DNA of 64,000 nt from JAAUTS01 sp038250235 (GTDB taxonomy: Bacteria > Verrucomicrobiota > Verrucomicrobiia > Methylacidiphilales > JAAUTS01), in assembly GCA_038250235.1 (NCBI GenBank), contig JBBSCO010000001.1:62001-126000 (forward strand). The letters are read 5' to 3'. The notes under the pieces are model-generated. The model was not told the DNA's origin. It saw only the letters and a program-made list of their open reading frames with translations, and did not search any database. Each line of letters starts with the position of its first letter. The stretch's first letter is position 1. Positions 8,324 through 16,556 of this stretch are shown here, piece after piece. Made by a program: the position numbers and the translations under genes.

Positions 8324-8335
8324 GGGGCTGACCCC
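8324..8335 (-). terminator. Short GC hairpin after aguA (weak terminator or REP-like remnant)
   Basis: On the minus strand GGGG-TCAG-CCCC is followed by TTTT, only 5 nt past the aguA stop codon. The four-base-pair stem is short for a terminator. The GGGGTCAGCCCC core also resembles the palindromes of REP-type elements. Either reading is possible. Confidence 0.4.
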
Positions 8336-8339
8336 ATTC

Positions 8340-9401
8340 TCAGGCTTTGGGCTGCTGCTGGGTCACGCAATGTATGGATCCGAGGCCTGCCACCAGAGCC
8401 GTGCATTCAATGGGAATGATTTCGCGGCCAACGAAGGCGTCCTTGAACAGCGATAGGGCTTCGTTCTCGTTCGGGGCCGAATAAACAGGCACGAGCACGC
8501 AATCATTCGCGATGAGGAAATTGGCATAGCTGGCAGGTGAGCGGCCAAAGGGACCTTCCACCCATTTGTCAGGCATGGGGAGTTCGATTACTTCGAAAGG
8601 ATCGCCATTCTGATCCCGCATGCTGCGGAGTTTGTCGGCATTGGTCTTCAGCGGAGCATAATTCGCGTCGGATTTATCGGTTTCCACCACGGTCAGGATG
8701 CGGGATGGATTGACGAAGCGGGTGATGTCGTCCACATGGCCGTCCGTGTCGTCGCCTTCAATTCCTTCGTCCAGCCAGAGGATGTTGCTCAGGCCCAGGA
8801 AACGTTTCAGTTTTTCCTCGATCTGCTCCTGCGTGAGATGCGGATTCCGGTTTTTGTTCAAGAGGCATTGCTTGGTGGTCAGGACGCTGCCCTTGCCATT
8901 GACGTCAATGGAGCCGCCTTCGAGGACGAGGTCGTGGCGGATCATGGGAATCTGCAGTAGCCGACTGGCGTGCCGGGGAATGGCATCGTCGTCGTTGTAA
9001 GGTTCATATTTTTTCCCCCACGCATTGAAAATGAAATCGTTGGCGATAATCGGCTGTGGGGCCACGGGATTTGTGATAAAGATCGGTCCCGCATCGCGCA
9101 TCCACGAATCGTTGTAGGGGAAATGACAGATCTGTACGTTGAACCGCTTGCAGCCAGCCTTGCTTAGCTTTTCTTCAAGCAGGTCATCCGACTCGCAGCT
9201 TTTAACCAGGACATAGACTTTCTCGTGATGGCTTAAGGCCGATATCATCTGAGCATAGACGTCGCGCGCCTGATCCATGTGTTCGGGCCAGGTCTCGATG
9301 TTATCGGGCCAGGCCAGCCAGGTCGCTTCATGCGGCTCCCATTCAGCGGGCATTCGGTAGCCGCTGAAATCAAAAAGTGAGGAGTCGAAAACGGGATTCA
9401 T
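8340..9401 (-). CDS. aguA: Agmatine deiminase
   Basis: The enzyme hydrolyses agmatine to N-carbamoylputrescine and ammonia in the cytosol, the middle step of the arginine-decarboxylase route to putrescine. The protein (353 residues from the chosen ATG) has the guanidino-group-modifying fold motifs: P-A-E-W-E-P-H near residue 19, W-M-R-D-A-G-P, L-E-G-G-S-I-D-V-N-G, E-G-D-D-T-D-G-H-V-D-D and the nucleophile C345 in G-S-I-H-C-V-T-Q-Q. An in-frame start 12 codons upstream would translate an intergenic repeat, so the internal ATG is preferred. It follows aguB by about 55 bp; speA lies about 21 kb away in this window. Confidence 0.95.
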   Translation of the reverse strand: MNPVFDSSLFDFSGYRMPAEWEPHEATWLAWPDNIETWPEHMDQARDVYAQMISALSHHEKVYVLVKSCESDDLLEEKLSKAGCKRFNVQICHFPYNDSWMRDAGPIFITNPVAPQPIIANDFIFNAWGKKYEPYNDDDAIPRHASRLLQIPMIRHDLVLEGGSIDVNGKGSVLTTKQCLLNKNRNPHLTQEQIEEKLKRFLGLSNILWLDEGIEGDDTDGHVDDITRFVNPSRILTVVETDKSDANYAPLKTNADKLRSMRDQNGDPFEVIELPMPDKWVEGPFGRSPASYANFLIANDCVLVPVYSAPNENEALSLFKDAFVGREIIPIECTALVAGLGSIHCVTQQQPKA

Positions 9402-9415
9402 GAGAATGGACCCTA

Positions 9416-9446
9416 GCGCAAAGACGCAACGTGGCAAAGGCGCAAG
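9416..9446. repeat. Dispersed GCAAAG/GCAACG repeat, copy 1
   Basis: A 31-nt block of near-tandem GCAAAG, GCAACG, GCAAAG and GCAAG units sits in the aguB-aguA spacer. It aligns without gaps to the block at 34483-34515 with only a handful of substitutions. It matches a type of 'GCAAAGACGCAAAG' intergenic repeat that I have seen in several bacterial groups. Confidence 0.7.
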
Positions 9447-9455
9447 TTCTTCTAC

Positions 9456-10328
9456 TCAATCAATGTAACGTTTGGTGATGTCACCGTAAGCATCAATACG
9501 GCGGTCCCGCACGAAAGGCCAGTGGCGGCGTGTGACGTCGACTTCGTTCAATTCGCAGGGAACGATGAGAATTTCTTCCTTGTCCTGCGACCCCAATTCA
9601 AGGATTTCGCCGAAAGGATCGCAGACAAAGGATCCTCCCCAGAAATCGAGATGTCCTTCCGATCCTACCCGGTTGACTGCTGCCACAAACACCCCGTTGG
9701 CAATGGCGTGGCTGCGCTGAATGGTCTGCCAGGCATCGGCCTGGCATTTTTTGATTTCAGGTTTTTCGTCGTGGGCCCATCCGATGGCGGTGGGGTAAAA
9801 GAGGATATCGGCTCCTTTAAGGGCCGTGATACGTGCTGCTTCCGGATACCATTGATCCCAGCAGACCAGGACGCCGATATCGGCATAACGTGTTTTGAAG
9901 GTCTTGAATCCCAAGTCGCCCGGGGTGAAGTAGAATTTTTCAAAAAAGGCGGGGTCTTCCGGGATATGCATTTTCCGGTAAATACCCAGAAGAGATCCGT
10001 CGGCATCCAGGACTGCGGCCGTGTTGTGGTAGAGACCCTTGGCACGTTTTTCGAAGAGGCTGGCAATGATAACAACCTGATGTTCCCTGGCCACGTTGCT
10101 CAAGGCTTCCGTGCTGGGTCCTGGGATGGATTCGGCCAGGTCAAAATGATCATGCTCTTCGGTGCGACAAAAGTATTCCGTGCGAAAAAGTTCCTGCAAA
10201 CAGATGATCTGGGCCCCTTTTTCTGCGGCTTTTTTGCAACGCGCAACTGCCTTGGCCAGATTGGCTTGAGGATCAGCAGAACAGGTAAATTGAACCAGTC
10301 CGACGTTGACGGTGGATGCTTCACTCAT
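9456..10328 (-). CDS. aguB: N-carbamoylputrescine amidase
   Basis: This nitrilase-superfamily enzyme converts N-carbamoylputrescine to putrescine, CO2 and ammonia. The catalytic triad is visible: E46 in C-L-Q-E-L-F, K119 in Y-R-K-M-H-I-P and C156 in V-C-W-D-Q-W-Y-P-E-A-A-R. The segment H-I-P-E-D-P-A-F-F-E-K-F-Y-F-T-P-G-D is characteristic of AguB rather than of other carbon-nitrogen hydrolases. Length (290) is normal. It is the promoter-proximal gene of the aguB-aguA pair. Together with SpeA elsewhere in the window it completes arginine to putrescine. Confidence 0.95.
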   Translation of the reverse strand: MSEASTVNVGLVQFTCSADPQANLAKAVARCKKAAEKGAQIICLQELFRTEYFCRTEEHDHFDLAESIPGPSTEALSNVAREHQVVIIASLFEKRAKGLYHNTAAVLDADGSLLGIYRKMHIPEDPAFFEKFYFTPGDLGFKTFKTRYADIGVLVCWDQWYPEAARITALKGADILFYPTAIGWAHDEKPEIKKCQADAWQTIQRSHAIANGVFVAAVNRVGSEGHLDFWGGSFVCDPFGEILELGSQDKEEILIVPCELNEVDVTRRHWPFVRDRRIDAYGDITKRYID

Positions 10329-10401
10329 GGCTAAATGGTTAAACCCTGAATTCTATTCGACAAGCCCTCATTTGGGCCGGGGGGGACTTTTTACCTGAAC
10401 G

Positions 10402-11472
10402 TCACTCTGACCCGGCTTTCAGGGCCCAACGCAGCTTGGTGGAACTGGCCCGGGGATTTTGTCTGCATTCCTCTGGACCGGGGCGGGTAACTTCATCGGA
10501 AATGTCCGAATAGAGACCTTGATGCAGGCCTTGTTGAAAAGCCTTTTTTACGCGGCGATCTTCGCCGGAATGAAAGGTCAGAATCACAACCTTTCCTCCG
10601 GGTTTAAGGCAGTCCGGCAGATGTTTAAGCAGGGTTTCCAGAGCGGCGAACTCCTGGTTTACTTCGATGCGGAGTGCCTGAAAAACCCGGCGTATAGAGA
10701 GGGTTCTTTCCTCTTCAGGAAGGGTTCCCAGCACCTGCTGAAGTGCTGTGGCCAACTCGGTTGTACGGGCGAAGACTTTTCCGTGTAGCTTCTGGCTGAG
10801 GCGTTGAGCATGGGGTTCGTCGGCATTGTCCTGGAAGATCCGGCATAACTCCTCGGCAGTGCAGTCTTGCAGCAGACGGGATGCGGGGATGCCTTTGTCA
10901 GGATTCATGCGCATGTCCAAAGGTCCCTCCCATTTGACTGAAAAACCACGGTCTGGAGTATCCAGTTGCATGGAGGAAACCCCAAGGTCAGCGAAGATTC
11001 CATCAACCCCCTTCAGGTTGTCCCAGGCCAGTGCACGCCGGATACCGGCAAAATTGCTGCGTAGCACCTTGAACGTGTCAGGACCATAGCCTGCTTCGCG
11101 CAGACGCGCTTCCGTTTTCGGTTGCTCCAGGGGATCGACATCCATCCCAATGAGCAGGCCTCCCGGCTGGATACGGGAAAGGATTTCCCGGGCATGGCCT
11201 CCGTACCCCAGTGTGCAGTCCACATAGGTTTTCCCGGGCGAGGGAGCCAAAATTCCCAGGATCTCCTTTACCATGATAGGAATATGGGTGCCGGCGGGGG
11301 TTTTACCGGAGGCGATGACTTTGGCCACGGTTTCTGGATATTGTTCAGGACGGTGTTCCTTGTATTTTTCTTCGAATTTCCTGGGATTTTTTCCGGAGTA
11401 ACGGGGCCGCCGTTTCCTGACCGGGTTCACGGCTGGATCGGGCAGAGGATCAGGATTGAAAGAGTTGCTCAC
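10402..11472 (-). CDS. rsmH: 16S rRNA (cytosine(1402)-N(4))-methyltransferase
   Basis: RsmH (formerly MraW) uses SAM to methylate N4 of C1402 in the ribosomal P site. Residues from about 63 onward match the family: H-I-P-I-M-V-K-E, D-C-T-L-G-Y-G-G-H, G-M-D-V-D-P, A-D-L-G-V-S-S-M-Q-L-D and a C-terminal T-F-H-S-G-E-D-R-R-V-K. The first 60 residues are an extra Arg/Lys/Pro-rich extension, giving 356 residues against about 310 usually. The start is GTG in a GTGA overlap with the upstream MazG-like gene, so translation is coupled. It is not in a division/cell-wall cluster, unlike mraW in most bacteria. Confidence 0.95.
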   Translation of the reverse strand: MSNSFNPDPLPDPAVNPVRKRRPRYSGKNPRKFEEKYKEHRPEQYPETVAKVIASGKTPAGTHIPIMVKEILGILAPSPGKTYVDCTLGYGGHAREILSRIQPGGLLIGMDVDPLEQPKTEARLREAGYGPDTFKVLRSNFAGIRRALAWDNLKGVDGIFADLGVSSMQLDTPDRGFSVKWEGPLDMRMNPDKGIPASRLLQDCTAEELCRIFQDNADEPHAQRLSQKLHGKVFARTTELATALQQVLGTLPEEERTLSIRRVFQALRIEVNQEFAALETLLKHLPDCLKPGGKVVILTFHSGEDRRVKKAFQQGLHQGLYSDISDEVTRPGPEECRQNPRASSTKLRWALKAGSE

Positions 11473-11816
11473 AGTTCGTTGTATTTTTTGTTGGAATCTT
11501 TGGCTTTGTCCACGGGATAACGCTGCTCGTTCCTCTCCAGTTTTTGCAGGATGGCGTTTTCAAGATCCACACCGCTGTTATGGGCCATTTCAAACAAAAG
11601 AATTGCGATGTCCGCCATTTCCGAGGCGATTTCCTCTTTTTTCTGTAATACTCGTTGCTCAGACTGGCTTGGATCCTGCCAAACAAAATGCTGGAGCAGC
11701 TCTGAGGCTTCTACGGAGATGGCGACGGCCATTTCCTTGGGCCCGTGATAAATCTTCCAATTACGGGCGTCACGGAAACTCAGGATACGTGAGGTTAGAC
11801 ATGGGATAGTGGACAT
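11469..11816 (-). CDS. MazG-like nucleotide pyrophosphohydrolase
   Basis: The protein is about 115 residues from the chosen ATG. It contains the all-alpha NTP pyrophosphohydrolase metal motif: E-A-S-E-L-L (E-x-x-E) followed by E-M-A-D-I (E-x-x-D), with W-x-x-Y-H-G-P-K-E upstream. These enzymes hydrolyse dCTP or modified nucleotides to monophosphates, keeping precursor pools clean. It resembles the short RS21-C6/dCTPase subgroup rather than two-domain MazG. An alternative start 30 codons upstream exists but the added residues look non-conserved. Its stop overlaps the rsmH start. Confidence 0.85.
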   Translation of the reverse strand: MSTIPCLTSRILSFRDARNWKIYHGPKEMAVAISVEASELLQHFVWQDPSQSEQRVLQKKEEIASEMADIAILLFEMAHNSGVDLENAILQKLERNEQRYPVDKAKDSNKKYNEL

Positions 11817-11999
11817 CGGCAATAACTTTGGAGAAGAGCGGGGGGCTTGAAAATCTTTAATCGCGGGGAACTTTTGCCCTTGTGGCTCGACAAGCTGCCC
11901 TTTCAATGTTAATAAAGTACGACTTTTTTCGTAAAAAGGATTCAGTGCAAGCCCGAAACCTGCTTCATAATACTTGAATTCAGTTTCCGGTGGCTCTGA

Positions 12000-14507
12000 A
12001 TGGGTATTGAGGGTATGAAAAAATCAAGGGGTAAAAAGGGTTCCCTGTCCTACGGGTGGATTGTCTGCCTGGCTTTGTTGTCCGGTTGGGCTTCCCAACT
12101 GAGGGGAGATATTGTCCTCAGCAAGGCCGAACAGGAATTTCTCAAAAAGCATCCCGTCATAACCTTTGTCAGTCAGGAGAATTATCCGCCTTTTGAGTTT
12201 CTCGACACAGACGGGCAGAGTACCGGGATTTGTGTTGAGCTGGTACGCTGGATGGGTGCGGAGATCGGATTTACCCCGCGTTTTACCCACACCAATCTTC
12301 TCGAGGCCCAGAAAAACGTGTTGCTGGGACACGCCGATGTATTAACCAGTCTTTTTTACTCCGAAGAACGGAAAAGCCGCTTCGACTTCACCGAGGTCAT
12401 AGTCAATGTTCCGGCCTCCATCTTTGTCCCTGTTTCGACTCCTGATATCGAAAATGGAGTGCATCTGACAAACAAGATCATCGCAATGCAGCGGGGTGAT
12501 TATGCGGAGGAGTTTCTCAAGAAAAACAAGATCCCTGTTAGAATCGTTTACTCCAAGGATTTTGCAGGTGCCCTTGAACTGGTGTTGAAAGGAAAAGCTG
12601 AGGCCATGATCGGGGATGAACAGATTGTCCTCTTTGAGGCGACCGGGGCCAAATTGAATGCCAAATTCAAGATCGTTGGAAAACCACTTTATGAGGGCAT
12701 TAACTGCATGGCTGTCAAAAGAGGGAACGAGGTTCTGCTGGGAATACTGAACAAAGGTATTCATGAGGCCAAAAAGCGTGGTATTTTTGACCAGATCTAC
12801 CGCAAGTGGTTGGGAACCAATCCGGTGTCTGAAGAAAGTTTTTTCGAACGAAAACGCTCGGAAATCATTTTTGTGGCGGTGCTGCTTGTGGTGGTTCTCC
12901 TGATCGTGGCCGGATGGAACATTCAGCTCAGGATGATGGTCAGTCTGAGAACCATGGAGGTCAAAAAACGCGAATCGGCCTATCGCGCACTGACGGAAAA
13001 TTCCATGGATCTGATTATTCGGCACGATCAGTCGCTGCAGATTATCTATGTCAACCTTGCGGCTGCCCGCTTTGTCGACAACAGGGTTCGTGATTTACAT
13101 AATGTCACCCTGCATCAGGCCGGCTTCACCCTGGAAATGGCCAAAGAATGGGAGGAGGGGATACGGGAGGTGTTCACGACGAACAGGGCCAGGCGTCTTT
13201 TACTGGAGAGTTATTCCGGCAAGGACAAACTCTGGCTCGATTGTCGGCTGGTTCCGGAGTTTGGAGCGCAGAACCAGGTGGAAACGGTTCTCAGTACCTG
13301 CCGGGATATCACAGAAACGAAGAAAGCAGAGGAAGACCGCCGCATTTTGGAACTACAGATGCAGCAGGCCCAAAAGCTGGAGAGCCTCGGGGTCATGGCG
13401 GGTGGAATTGCCCATGATTTCAACAATCTCTTAACCATCATCCGTGGAAATGCGGAGCTGGCCTTGATGGAGGTGTCACAGGATGCACCATCCCGGCCTT
13501 TCCTGTTGTCGATCGATGAGACGACACAGAGGGCCGCCGATCTTTGTTCGCAACTTCTCGCCTACACGGGCAAGGCAAAATTTGTCACCAAATCCATTGA
13601 TTTGAACGCGCTTCTTCATGAGACCATGGATCTTCTTGTAGTTTCGCTGGCCAAGCGTGCCTCGTTGGATCTTCGACTGAAGGACCGGCTTCCCCTGATT
13701 GAAGGCGACCAGACCCAAATTCAACAGATCCTGATGAATTTGGTTCTGAATGCAGCTGAAGCGGTGGAAGAAAAGCACGGCCTTGTTGTCATCGAGACAG
13801 GCTTTGAGAATTGTGAAACCTCGTTTATCCAGAACATCAGTGCAGGCTCCACTCTTACCTCCGGAACCTATGTTTACTTTAAAATCCTTGATAATGGCTG
13901 CGGTATGAGCGAACAGACCATGTCCCGCATCTTTGATCCGTTTTTCACGACCAAATTTACCGGGCGGGGTTTGGGTCTGGCCGCGGTGCTTGGGATTGTC
14001 AAAAGTCATAGCGGTTTTTTACGAGCCCTAAGCACTTTTGGGGAAGGTTCGGAATTTACCGTCTGGCTACCAACAATAGAAAATCAGACACCGGGGGTAA
14101 AAATAGTTGGGAATGTTATTCAGCAGGCTTGGCGGGGAAAAGGGATGATCTTATTGGCCGATGATGAAATTTCCGTGCAACGGGTCACCCGTCGCCTACT
14201 GGAAAAGGCGGGTTTTGATGTAATTGTGGCGGCGAATGGGAAGGAAGCGGTCGAACTTTATACTCAGCACCGCCAAAAGCTTGTCTTGGTTCTTTTGGAT
14301 CTGACCATGCCGGTAATGGACGGGATCGAAGCGATGCGAAAGATGAGAGAAATTCAGCCAGACATCAAAGTCATCCTTTCCAGCGGCTACCATGAGTTGG
14401 AGGCCAAAGCATTGTTGAAGACAAACGAGCTGCCCCGGGCTTTTTTGGAGAAGCCCTATTCCTTCAACGACCTGCTGAAAACCCTGCGCATGGCTATCGA
14501 GGAGTAG
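12000..14507 (+). CDS. Hybrid sensor histidine kinase with periplasmic solute-binding domain
   Basis: This is an 835-residue inner-membrane sensor. Domains in order are: signal/anchor (about 15-36), family 3 periplasmic solute-binding domain (45-272, with Y-P-P-F-E-F near 62), a membrane segment (288-312), a PAS domain (325-440), a HisKA region with phospho-acceptor H472 in G-G-I-A-H-D-F-N-N-L-L, an ATPase domain (N box near 580, D-N-G-C-G-M 631-636, G-R-G-L-G-L 655-660), and a receiver domain (D721, D722, phospho-acceptor D767, K818). It probably senses an amino acid or small organic ion. No output regulator is adjacent, so a phosphotransfer partner elsewhere is inferred. Confidence 0.92.
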   Translation: MGIEGMKKSRGKKGSLSYGWIVCLALLSGWASQLRGDIVLSKAEQEFLKKHPVITFVSQENYPPFEFLDTDGQSTGICVELVRWMGAEIGFTPRFTHTNLLEAQKNVLLGHADVLTSLFYSEERKSRFDFTEVIVNVPASIFVPVSTPDIENGVHLTNKIIAMQRGDYAEEFLKKNKIPVRIVYSKDFAGALELVLKGKAEAMIGDEQIVLFEATGAKLNAKFKIVGKPLYEGINCMAVKRGNEVLLGILNKGIHEAKKRGIFDQIYRKWLGTNPVSEESFFERKRSEIIFVAVLLVVVLLIVAGWNIQLRMMVSLRTMEVKKRESAYRALTENSMDLIIRHDQSLQIIYVNLAAARFVDNRVRDLHNVTLHQAGFTLEMAKEWEEGIREVFTTNRARRLLLESYSGKDKLWLDCRLVPEFGAQNQVETVLSTCRDITETKKAEEDRRILELQMQQAQKLESLGVMAGGIAHDFNNLLTIIRGNAELALMEVSQDAPSRPFLLSIDETTQRAADLCSQLLAYTGKAKFVTKSIDLNALLHETMDLLVVSLAKRASLDLRLKDRLPLIEGDQTQIQQILMNLVLNAAEAVEEKHGLVVIETGFENCETSFIQNISAGSTLTSGTYVYFKILDNGCGMSEQTMSRIFDPFFTTKFTGRGLGLAAVLGIVKSHSGFLRALSTFGEGSEFTVWLPTIENQTPGVKIVGNVIQQAWRGKGMILLADDEISVQRVTRRLLEKAGFDVIVAANGKEAVELYTQHRQKLVLVLLDLTMPVMDGIEAMRKMREIQPDIKVILSSGYHELEAKALLKTNELPRAFLEKPYSFNDLLKTLRMAIEE

Positions 14508-14594
14508 GCTTCTTCCTTTGAGTCTTCAGTTTAAGACATACTTCTTAAGGGCGGGGCTTGGCATTTGTCGGAAATATGGGAGAGTGAGTAGCAG

Positions 14595-15761
14595 ATGCCC
14601 ATTGACTTCAACCTCTACTCCGCCCTGATCCACCGGCCCGGGAAGCAGGGCTGTTTTTACGGTTTCAAGGATGCGGATGAGGAACTGGTAGGATCTCCAG
14701 ACGATTGGCCGCTCCTTGAGGAGAAACTGAAGCATTATCAGGTTCCTGGTCACGACCGCATGCATCCCCCAGGAGCTGCCGTGGGCCATTTCAATTACGA
14801 GGGCGGGTTCCGCTTCCGCTTTTACCGCGAGCTCGAAGTGTTATCGACGGATTCCGTCTATGTGCCGACCAAACAACTCCAGGAAGGCACCAACTTTTTA
14901 GCTTCCAAGTGGGAAACATCCCATGAACTGAATGATTACAGCCGCATGGTGGAGTCGGCCAAAGAGTCCATCCGCCAGGGTGACATCTATCAGGTTAATC
15001 TGGCCCGGAAATTTGAGCTGCCTGTGGAGAACTGGAACTCCGAACATTTTTTCAAAAGCCTTTGGCATACCACCCGCGCACCTTATGCCGGCTTTTTGCG
15101 CTATCAGGATACCGAACTTTATGCGGCCTCCCCCGAGCTTTTTTTAAGCATTCAAGGCAGGCGTATCACAAGCCAGCCCATCAAGGGAACCCGTCCACGC
15201 GGAACTGATGCCATGGATGACCGGCGGAACGCGCTGGAGCTGGCAACCAATGCCAAGGAAGTAGCGGAACTGATCATGATCACCGATCTTATTCGCAACG
15301 ACCTTGGTTCCATATGCGACTACGGAAGCGTGGAAGTTAAAGAGTTGGTGCGTTGCAGGACTTATTCGCATGTTTTCCATCTGGTTTCCACTGTGGCTGG
15401 ACGTATACGGGATGAACACTCTCATCTACAGGCAGTTCAGGCCTGTTTCCCGGGAGGCTCCATCACCGGTGCCCCCAAACTTAGGGCCATGGACGTGATC
15501 CGCGAGTTGGAGGGAAGGACAAGAGGCTTTTACACCGGGGCTTTCGGTTATTTCGGGTTTGACGGCTCGGTTCAACTGGCAATGTCCATCAGAACCTGCG
15601 AGCACCGGGGCGGCAGCCTTTCGTTCTGGACCGGCAGCGGTATTACGATCGATTCCGATCCGGTCAAAGAATTTGAGGAAACCAATTACAAGGCCCGTGC
15701 CATGCAGGACGCCTATCAACTGTATCAAAACACCCGGCCGGCGGGAGTTTCCGTCCCGTGA
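14595..15761 (+). CDS. pabB: Aminodeoxychorismate synthase component I
   Basis: The enzyme makes 4-amino-4-deoxychorismate from chorismate for folate synthesis. The 388-residue protein has the chorismate-binding core. P-I-K-G-T-R-P carries K197, the active-site lysine that separates PabB from TrpE. D-L-I-R-N-D-L, S-H-V-F-H-L-V-S-T-V and P-G-G-S-I-T-G-A-P-K are also present. No pabA glutaminase is in the window, so the partner is elsewhere or ammonia is used. A GGGAGAG site lies upstream of the ATG. Its last codons overlap the next gene in a GTGA arrangement. Confidence 0.92.
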   Translation: MPIDFNLYSALIHRPGKQGCFYGFKDADEELVGSPDDWPLLEEKLKHYQVPGHDRMHPPGAAVGHFNYEGGFRFRFYRELEVLSTDSVYVPTKQLQEGTNFLASKWETSHELNDYSRMVESAKESIRQGDIYQVNLARKFELPVENWNSEHFFKSLWHTTRAPYAGFLRYQDTELYAASPELFLSIQGRRITSQPIKGTRPRGTDAMDDRRNALELATNAKEVAELIMITDLIRNDLGSICDYGSVEVKELVRCRTYSHVFHLVSTVAGRIRDEHSHLQAVQACFPGGSITGAPKLRAMDVIRELEGRTRGFYTGAFGYFGFDGSVQLAMSIRTCEHRGGSLSFWTGSGITIDSDPVKEFEETNYKARAMQDAYQLYQNTRPAGVSVP

Positions 15762-16489
15762 CCGTTCCGTTCATTCCTATTGATGATCCCGGATTTCGCT
15801 GGGGATATGGCGTCTTTGAGACCATCAAAGTGCAGAATGGAATCGCGCTTTTCCACCAGATGCACCTGGAGAACATGTCAGAATCCGCACATGCAATGGG
15901 TCTGCGCCAGCCTTGCTTCGAGCGATGGAAAAAGGCCCCGGAAGGTCACGGTGTCTGGCGTTGGTACCTGACCCCCAAAATCGAAGAAAGCACTTGGGAA
16001 AAGGGTTATCCTACCCATAAAGAAAGTTTCAGCGTCCACTTGTCGGAATTGACCCTGCACAGCCAAAGCTGGGAAGCACGCTACAAAACGCTTTCCTACC
16101 TTCTACGTTACCAGGCACGAAAAGTCATGATGGACGCCGACCATGACGAAGCCGTGTTAATGAATGAAAAAAAAGAACTGGCGTCGACCTGCATGTCCAA
16201 CCTGTTCTGGGTCAGTAATGGCAAAGTCTTCACCCCATCTCTGTCCTGTGGCTGCCGTGACGGCGTGGTACGCCGCTGGGTTATGGAAAGCTGGGCGGGA
16301 GAACTTGAAGAGGGAGCCTTCGGTCCGGAAGAATTGTTCCGTGCAGACGAAATTTTCCTAACCAACAGCCTCATCGGAATCATGCCGGTTTCATCGTGGC
16401 AGGGGAAAAATGTTTCAGGCCGCAAAGTCATTGTCCAACTCCAAGATTTATATCAGGCAAGTTGTAATCAGACGGCAGGCCTTTTATAG
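15758..16489 (+). CDS. pabC: Aminodeoxychorismate lyase (class IV aminotransferase fold)
   Basis: This PLP enzyme would release pyruvate from aminodeoxychorismate to give p-aminobenzoate. The 243-residue protein has the class IV fold motifs: the start D-D-P-G-F-R-W-G-Y-G-V-F-E-T, the PLP lysine K110 in Y-K-T-L-S-Y-L, D-E-A-V-L-M-N near 130, and E140 in K-E-L-A-S-T with N-L-F-W after it. The GTG start overlaps the pabB stop, which supports the pabC assignment over branched-chain or D-amino-acid aminotransferase. The N-terminal half between residues 50 and 95 is unusually short and divergent. Confidence 0.85.
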   Translation: MTVPFIPIDDPGFRWGYGVFETIKVQNGIALFHQMHLENMSESAHAMGLRQPCFERWKKAPEGHGVWRWYLTPKIEESTWEKGYPTHKESFSVHLSELTLHSQSWEARYKTLSYLLRYQARKVMMDADHDEAVLMNEKKELASTCMSNLFWVSNGKVFTPSLSCGCRDGVVRRWVMESWAGELEEGAFGPEELFRADEIFLTNSLIGIMPVSSWQGKNVSGRKVIVQLQDLYQASCNQTAGLL

Positions 16490-16556
16490 AACAACGGGCG
16501 GGATACCGGTACTCCGTTTGCTTCACGTCTGACTTCTAACTTCTGAGGCAGGCGTA

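Noticed and set aside
9522..10334. Plus-strand open frame of 270 codons
   Set aside because: It is antisense to aguB, which has an intact Glu-Lys-Cys triad.
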